A DNA stretch of 8,773 bases from an uncultured Methanomassiliicoccales archaeon (GTDB taxonomy: Archaea > Thermoplasmatota > Thermoplasmata > SG8-5), in the NCBI GenBank assembly GCA_938004075.1, contig CALKWP010000195.1, positions 1 through 8,773 on the forward strand, read 5' to 3'. Under the pieces are notes generated by a model, which saw nothing but the letters and a program-made list of their open reading frames with translations, had not been told where the DNA came from and made no database searches. The position numbers were made by a program, and so were the translations under genes. Below, piece after piece: positions 5,701-8,773 of the stretch; within the stretch, counting starts at the first letter, position 1; every line of letters starts with the position of its first letter.

Positions 5701-7937
5701 TGGAGGTTTCGGTCAATCACAATTACTTCGCCGACGAGGTTCTCGTGCACAACAAGGCGATTATTTACGATCCTCCGCCGGGCGGTTGGTGCCCATATGT
5801 GTATGTCTGGAATGGCACCGATTATGTCGAGGAAAACAATCTTATCCCCGAGTCTTTGGATTATGGAAGGGACAAGTTGAACGTTGACGATTATTACGTG
5901 TTTTTGAATGAGATGGTGCCTAAAAATGGAAAATACGCGATAGAATTGTACGAGAACTGGACCGAGCGGAGCAACTTTGATGAGATAAAACTCATCACGG
6001 TCGATTATGATGGGGAATCTGAGATTTCCATAGAGATGAACAATTATGGCAAGGTCGAAACAACATATTCAACCGTTGAACCGCAGTACGTACGAAATGA
6101 TGAGGGTGTCGAAATCGGATATCACACGAATAACTACGATGAATTGAACTATGAAGCGGAGGGTAACGAAACCATTCTAATTGGCTTGGAGATAGAGGGG
6201 TGCGCTTATCCGAAATTGGTGATACATCATAAGACGGGACTGTATTTTGTGAAGCCCAATCTTTATTACCCCAATCCGTTGGCCAATCCGAATTTGAAAT
6301 GCTCGATACATGTCCAGGCGAATATTTCTGGAGAATGGGAAGACATCGAAACAATACCTTCACGGATGAATTGGATATATGATTGTGTCAACCTGACCTC
6401 AATCAGGGATTATCTCGCCGATGGCGGTGAGATTCGCTTGGTTATTACAGGGAGACATTATATTGATTTCATTGCGGCGGACATTTCTGGCACTCACACA
6501 ACCGCCATGAGCGTTTCTTATCTGTTGCCGGTAAGTGCCAAGTACGGCGAGTTCAATGAGACCGAGCACGCATGGAAAATCCTTCAGACGGATGGCGATT
6601 ATCTTCGGATGAGCCCAGGCCAGAGGATTAACATCGAATTCCCCTACATTCCCAATGAATACAGCCATCGGGCAACAGCATTGATGGTACATGGTCACTA
6701 CTATTTCATACCTACGCTTTCCATCACCCAGCCAGTCATGCTCGAGACATCATTCATTGGTTCATCCTCCGGCAATGCAACTGTTGCCATCGACGAGGTT
6801 CTCGGAGCTATCACATACAGAAGGATACTACAACAGACCATAGACCTGTCTCAGGAAACAAATGCCAATCTCGCGTTTGAACAGGAACCAGAAAAGAGCT
6901 ACTGGCTTGCTGTGTCCATTGATGGTTGCCCAGATAGTGTTGAAGTTCGGGCGAATTTCCATTCCTTCAAGGTTTCTGAACTGGTAACTTTGATATGCAA
7001 TGATTGGTCAAATGAAATCCTGTACAATCTGGATGACATACTGTGGAATGTGACTGGCGTGGATTTCAATGCTATTACCGGACGATATGAAGTTATGAGA
7101 GGCTATCACCTCTTATTCGAAAAAAGTCGGGAATACCAATGGAACCTTTCATACACTGACTCAATCGAATGGGGTTTTGGAGACGGCATCCAATCCGATG
7201 AGGTCCGCCCCCTCCATGTCTATAACTCATTGGGTGTTTTCGTATTGAATCTGTCGTTCAATAATGACATACATGGTTTCCTGTTGTCAACATTCGCCTT
7301 CATTGAAGTGCTGAATTCCCCGCCAAGAGTCATTATGGATAGCTGCCAATCCATGGAGTTAACACTTACAGTCGCAGGCCGCAAAGGCAACACCGTTGGC
7401 GTGAGGGTTTACGAGGATGGCATACTCATCCGCAGCTTCGATGTGACCAGAACCCTGGGCCAGCCGGATACCATTACTCTGGATTTCAACCGTTACCTTG
7501 GCCGTGATTACGGGATTGAACTCGTGTACGAAGCTACCCATGGGGGGACGAACCCGACCTGGCTGGAGTTCTCGTCAGGTGATGAATCGCTCACCCACTT
7601 CAAGGAATTCGACACGAAGGACGATTTTACCCAGACTATAACGATTGACAGTTCCTATCTGGACGAAGTCGTAGCTGCCAACCCCGCATACCGCTTTGAC
7701 GCTTCCGACTCTTATGATGTCGACGGCGAGATAGTTTCGTATGAATGGGACTTCGGGGACGGGACCGTGGCCCAGGGAATGTTAGCGGAGCATACATACA
7801 CCGCGCTAGGAACCTACGAGGTCACGCTAACTGTCACGGATGGCGACGGCCTGGCATCCACTGTTTCCATGATGGTGACATATGCAATCCCTGTCACGAT
7901 ACAGCCTTTGCCAGGTCCATCGAAACCTCCGTTCTGA
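2742..7937 (+). CDS. secreted multidomain metzincin protease with internal Hint autoprocessing domain
   Basis: 1731 residues, numbered from ATG 2742. Signal peptide 1-26 (KQHK, hydrophobic core, VMA|G). Prodomain about 30-200, of the reprolysin type. Catalytic domain about 207-465: zinc motif HEIGHNLGCHH at 364-374 (HExxHxxGxxH, catalytic Glu365), Met-turn NTVMCYY with Met423, then YFSNPDVSHNGDPTGTDKHN and NARTI, as in M12B-like (reprolysin / peptidyl-Asp) metallopeptidases. InlB-type repeat about 473-547. Ig-like domains about 550-765 and an FN3-like domain 766-866. Hint domain 879-1004 (listed separately). An unrecognised module from 1005, opening with CPYVYVWNGTDYVEENNLIP. A degenerate PKD-like domain around 1477 (WGFGDG) and a typical PKD domain about 1645-1715 (YEWDFGDG at 1668). 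No C-terminal membrane span; it ends PSKPPF. It probably digests extracellular protein, with the non-catalytic domains for adhesion or anchoring. Expected fate is export, prodomain removal and Hint cleavage; the last is inferred. Confidence 0.9.
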   Translation: MKQHKMAAIVLVFLMLVSTLMSGVMAGVEDSGAIEADGEIQDICLDIGKNIEYSSPMVSTSTDLTTIRQRPIELHSALYDAILFQENTSITLNLFDDVSIISIIHKRIEYIDGITGLLGNVEGSASGYVVLSLGYDKVYGTILIPESHQKYIIHHDSNTETHYVSEVDVFYMGEEPQRYAPKLIPDIQSSLDEELLSLEPAFNPNPWEEVLIKVGIFYTDAASNDAGGANNLELKVADEFTTTNMILGNSQTRCTLKFGDFFKVEGYSEFGDGDTDLKRFEINNDGYMDEIHPRRETYNLDLVSLIVKDTGTFGEYEYGIGKLLTKINSGYGMTTSASDSFWLDAAYTLVRQDKLGSSRYVFAHEIGHNLGCHHHPDDSQPGPTEWEDWDTYFNGEINDWSAGYRWYIPIPVFPYLWEQNTVMCYYKYGYDWVPYFSNPDVSHNGDPTGTDKHNNARTIRITKHIVASYMNQVSINAAEGGTTSPAAGPYDGQRRGFFNENNNGIRANPNSGWSFYRWHGDVPDENIHDNPLYLFVDGDKVITPEFINVVSLSFSNFQPTDWWTNNQRPTCTIDIEGLQDPHIALDLTSVKYHYSKNGGVTWITKSVDSCTYKAGLDWLASATVSSVPFDQDSMDKNKIQFSARDVNGNERTSQTFIVKIDTALPTSSVTVSSAYWRNSAIVLDATANDACGIKEVSLWYRRSADNATWGAWTQFSSAVTTSPYQWTFKWPAGQGYYQFYSKAKDNANRIESTSAADVKYGYETISPSAPTLASPNHGITFTISVSSTTISFSWNQPSDGGGSGVYQYQLQIDDSSGFGSPNYNYYTSGTTYGPSIGLGTWYWRVKAGDKAGNWGAFSSYRSLSIVQQASDPGDGGETCFIAGTLISTPAGSKSIENLASGDAIFSYNEDLHQIEHDAIDNVYMHTVAEYLLINGELGITGNHPVYTQQGIISAGDLKVGDIMIGYSVPIEVTSIKRVFDTVVVYNLEVSVNHNYFADEVLVHNKAIIYDPPPGGWCPYVYVWNGTDYVEENNLIPESLDYGRDKLNVDDYYVFLNEMVPKNGKYAIELYENWTERSNFDEIKLITVDYDGESEISIEMNNYGKVETTYSTVEPQYVRNDEGVEIGYHTNNYDELNYEAEGNETILIGLEIEGCAYPKLVIHHKTGLYFVKPNLYYPNPLANPNLKCSIHVQANISGEWEDIETIPSRMNWIYDCVNLTSIRDYLADGGEIRLVITGRHYIDFIAADISGTHTTAMSVSYLLPVSAKYGEFNETEHAWKILQTDGDYLRMSPGQRINIEFPYIPNEYSHRATALMVHGHYYFIPTLSITQPVMLETSFIGSSSGNATVAIDEVLGAITYRRILQQTIDLSQETNANLAFEQEPEKSYWLAVSIDGCPDSVEVRANFHSFKVSELVTLICNDWSNEILYNLDDILWNVTGVDFNAITGRYEVMRGYHLLFEKSREYQWNLSYTDSIEWGFGDGIQSDEVRPLHVYNSLGVFVLNLSFNNDIHGFLLSTFAFIEVLNSPPRVIMDSCQSMELTLTVAGRKGNTVGVRVYEDGILIRSFDVTRTLGQPDTITLDFNRYLGRDYGIELVYEATHGGTNPTWLEFSSGDESLTHFKEFDTKDDFTQTITIDSSYLDEVVAANPAYRFDASDSYDVDGEIVSYEWDFGDGTVAQGMLAEHTYTALGTYEVTLTVTDGDGLASTVSMMVTYAIPVTIQPLPGPSKPPF
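5376..5753 (+). other. Hint (intein/hedgehog-type) domain inside the protease
   Basis: Residues 879-1004 of the protease, 126 residues, the size of a minimal Hint fold without homing endonuclease. It begins with Cys879 (CFIAGTLISTPAGSKSIENL, then ASGD). The block-B TxxH motif is T940-G-N-H943, followed by the family pattern PVYTQQGIISAGDLKVGD. It ends with the block F/G pattern VYNLEVSVNHNYFADEVLVH plus Asn1004. All residues needed for the N-to-S acyl shift (Cys879, His943) and Asn cyclisation (His1003-Asn1004) are present. The next residue is Lys1005, not Cys/Ser/Thr, so splicing by the standard route is not expected. This resembles bacterial intein-like and pretoxin-Hint domains, which cleave at one or both ends. 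A Gly/Asp-rich linker (DPGDGGET) precedes it and a Pro-rich linker (DPPPGG) follows. Confidence 0.88.
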
Positions 7938-8034
7938 GCATCAATACCGCATTGGACGCCGATGGATGGTATGCATCACTGGTAGGCCTGAAACTCGCCT
8001 TGCCTCGCATTGTGGAGCGAGAAAATGATTGGTC
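7938..8034. other. intergenic 3' flank of the protease gene, no clear feature
   Basis: No gene is supported. A weak hairpin, CTCGC at 8004-8008 pairing with GCGAG at 8017-8021 with an 8-nt loop, is not followed by a T tract and is not called a terminator. The open + frame running through here is a shadow of the protease gene. Confidence 0.4.
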
Positions 8035-8080
8035 ATTGAAGCTAAGGGAACCGGGAAGTGGCGACGAAAGTAATGGCTGG
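8035..8080 (+). repeat. 46-nt direct repeat, copy 2
   Basis: Direct copy of 1217-1262 with five transition differences; the 21-nt identical core is at 8044-8064. It starts about 98 nt after the protease stop codon. Weaker similarity may continue on both sides: a GCAT(C/T)G(C/T)GG motif upstream and a pyrimidine-rich stretch downstream occur near both copies, suggesting the ancestral unit was nearer 100 nt. Confidence 0.8.
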
Positions 8081-8100
8081 CGCAACAGTCATTCCGTCCG

Positions 8101-8120
8101 CTTCCCTCTTCCCCTTTCCC
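8101..8120 (+). other. 20-nt pure pyrimidine tract
   Basis: Twenty consecutive C/T bases, followed after one G by CTTCCC. Archaeal 3' ends are often made at pyrimidine- or T-rich tracts, so this could be where the operon transcript ends, about 165-185 nt past the stop. It is C-rich rather than T-rich, so the terminator reading is weak. Confidence 0.25.
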
Positions 8121-8223
8121 GCTTCCCGAACAGAACCCTGCTGAATATCCACAAAATCCAAACAACCCTAGACCCTAGCCCCTTAAAATTTCATAAGGCT
8201 GAACTCTTCCTCCGGTGGCAATT

Positions 8224-8233
8224 TTTAATATAA
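8224..8233 (+). promoter_or_regulatory. TATA-like promoter of the mrp unit
   Basis: TTTAATATAA in an AT-rich stretch. The archaeal TATA-to-start distance (about 25-27 nt) predicts transcription from about 8253-8257, just before the AGAGGTG ribosome site at 8258. The BRE upstream is not clear. Confidence 0.45.
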
Positions 8234-8257
8234 CACTTTGACATCACCCGCCCGTAC

Positions 8258-8264
8258 AGAGGTG
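8258..8264 (+). promoter_or_regulatory. ribosome binding site AGAGGTG
   Basis: Strong Shine-Dalgarno match (GAGGTG) 6 nt before ATG 8271. It points to translation starting about 90 nt upstream of mrpE, which is why the short ORF at 8271 is listed. An ATG at 8267 is too close and reaches a stop after three codons. Confidence 0.5.
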
Positions 8265-8270
8265 CAATGT

Positions 8271-8363
8271 ATGTCTGAAGGGATGGTCGGGCAGCCCGTT
8301 TGCAGGGCTTCTGAGCAAGCTAATGGCAGCCACGGCTGCGTTCTCGGGAGGCGGTTCGAATGA
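8271..8363 (+). CDS. possible 30-codon leader ORF upstream of mrpE
   Basis: Encodes MSEGMVGQPVCRASEQANGS followed by HGCVLGRRFE, 30 residues. It has a good ribosome site (AGAGGTG), lies just downstream of a TATA-like element, and its TGA overlaps the mrpE start as ATGA (8360-8363). The peptide has no hydrophobic segment and resembles no family I know. Its likely value is translational coupling or leader-type control of mrpE. A hairpin, AGCCC 8293-8297 with GGGCT 8305-8309, lies within it. It could also be a chance ORF in the 5' leader. Confidence 0.4.
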   Translation: MSEGMVGQPVCRASEQANGSHGCVLGRRFE

Positions 8364-8728
8364 AGACCTTCCTGGCTACCGGCATCTTCTCTTTCGGCCT
8401 GTGGCTCGTTCTCACCGCTGGGAGCGGCGACATCGGGCTGTTCGGCGTTGGCATGTGGAGCATGGACAGCATCATTTTCGGCATAATCGTCGCGATAATC
8501 TCCGGAATCGCCGCAAGGCGGTTCTTCTGCTCGTCCGGCAGCATGCGCATGGCCAATCCGGCAAGATGGTTCACCTCCATCGCCTACTTCTTCGGCCCGT
8601 TCCTGCTGGCGCTCTTCAAGGCTAACCTTGACGTGGCTTTCAGGGTCATCACCGGAAAGATAAGGCCCGGCATAGTCAGGATTAAGACCGGCCTGAAGAA
8701 TGACCTGGAGGTAATGGTCCTTGCGAAT
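8360..8728 (+). CDS. mrpE: Na+/H+ antiporter subunit E (MrpE/MnhE), 3'-truncated
   Basis: 123 native residues from ATG 8360, cut off by adapter. GGGAGG at 8346-8351 is the ribosome site, 8 nt before the start; an in-frame stop at 8321 with no intervening ATG fixes the start. Hydrophobic segments lie at about 4-20, 36-52 and 71-86. The diagnostic stretch is KANLDVAFRVITG (87-99) followed by KIRPGIVRIKTGLKNDLEVM and VLAN, the family signature just before the usual TLTPGT motif, which is beyond the contig end. MrpE is a small membrane subunit of the multi-subunit Mrp/Mnh monovalent cation/proton antiporter, and related subunits occur beside energy-converting hydrogenase-type modules in archaea. 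mrpE commonly leads the cluster in archaea, so mrpF, mrpG and others would be expected next. Residues read past 8728 (RSEER) are adapter. Confidence 0.9.
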
Positions 8729-8773
8729 AGATCGGAAGAGCGTCGTGTAGGGAAAGAGTGTAGATCTCGGTGG
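8729..8773. other. Illumina P5-side adapter (artefact)
   Basis: Starts AGATCGGAAGAGCGTCGTGT and continues without an i5 index into AGATCTCGGTGG, which is the reverse complement of the TruSeq universal (P5) adapter. It is in the correct orientation relative to the P7-side adapter at the other end. Native sequence ends at 8728. Confidence 0.98.

Noticed and set aside
5376..5756. A splicing-competent intein in the protease
   Set aside because: The residue after the terminal Asn is Lys, not Cys/Ser/Thr, there is no endonuclease domain, and the insertion is between domains rather than in a conserved active site. Called a Hint/BIL-like cleavage domain instead.
7894..8165. - strand ORFs across copy 2 of the repeat, sharing RHFPVPL with a - strand ORF at copy 1
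   Set aside because: The shared peptide only reflects the DNA repeat; the frames diverge outside the core and have no start signals.
8168..8180. CCCTAG repeated twice, telomere- or CRISPR-like
   Set aside because: Only two short units with no array or spacers; chance occurrence is sufficient.
7745..8233. + strand ORF of 162 codons running from the protease end into the intergenic region
   Set aside because: Out-of-frame shadow of the PKD domain and then repeat DNA; no start signal and no recognisable composition.
8288..8309. Palindrome CGGGCAGCCCG and hairpin AGCCC/GGGCT as a terminator or riboswitch
   Set aside because: Short stems with no T tract and no known riboswitch consensus; mentioned only as possible leader structure.

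Overview
The window is one metagenomic-style contig, probably from an archaeon. The best guess is the Thermoplasmatota. Evidence for an archaeon: purine-rich BRE/TATA-type promoter elements in place of -35/-10 boxes, a start codon placed as for a leaderless transcript, NosD-like beta-helix and PKD-type surface proteins typical of that group, and an mrpE/mnhE gene at the head of its transcription unit. The lineage is inference. Both ends are Illumina library adapter (1-47 and 8729-8773), so the native sequence is 48-8728 and both terminal genes are cut off artificially.

Layout: (i) 48-828, + strand, 3' part of a DUF2156/LPG-synthase-C family gene. (ii) 825-1076, - strand, small membrane-anchored zinc-ribbon protein, convergent with (i), the two stop codons sharing one CTAG. 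(iii) about 1077-1435, an intergenic region with copy 1 of a 46-nt repeat, an imperfect palindrome and a strong BRE/TATA promoter. (iv) 1436-7937, a two-gene unit: a membrane-anchored parallel beta-helix (NosD-like) protein and, one nucleotide after its stop, a 1731-residue secreted multidomain metzincin protease. (v) 7938-8270, an intergenic region with copy 2 of the 46-nt repeat, a pyrimidine tract and a TATA-like promoter. (vi) 8271-8363, a possible 30-codon leader ORF whose stop overlaps the start of (vii) mrpE/mnhE (8360-8728, truncated), a Na+/H+ antiporter subunit.

The most interesting object is the large protein. It has, in order, a signal peptide, a reprolysin-type prodomain and catalytic domain (HExxHxxGxxH plus Met-turn), an InlB-type repeat, Ig/FN3-like domains, a complete Hint (intein/hedgehog-type) autoprocessing domain, an unrecognised cell-surface-type module and two PKD-like domains. 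The Hint domain has its N-terminal Cys, TxxH and C-terminal His-Asn, but Lys follows the Asn. That predicts self-cleavage rather than splicing, which would separate the protease half from the C-terminal half outside the cell.

The unit is flanked by direct repeats, and its base composition changes sharply inside the first gene. This suggests a mosaic or horizontally shuffled surface-protein cassette.
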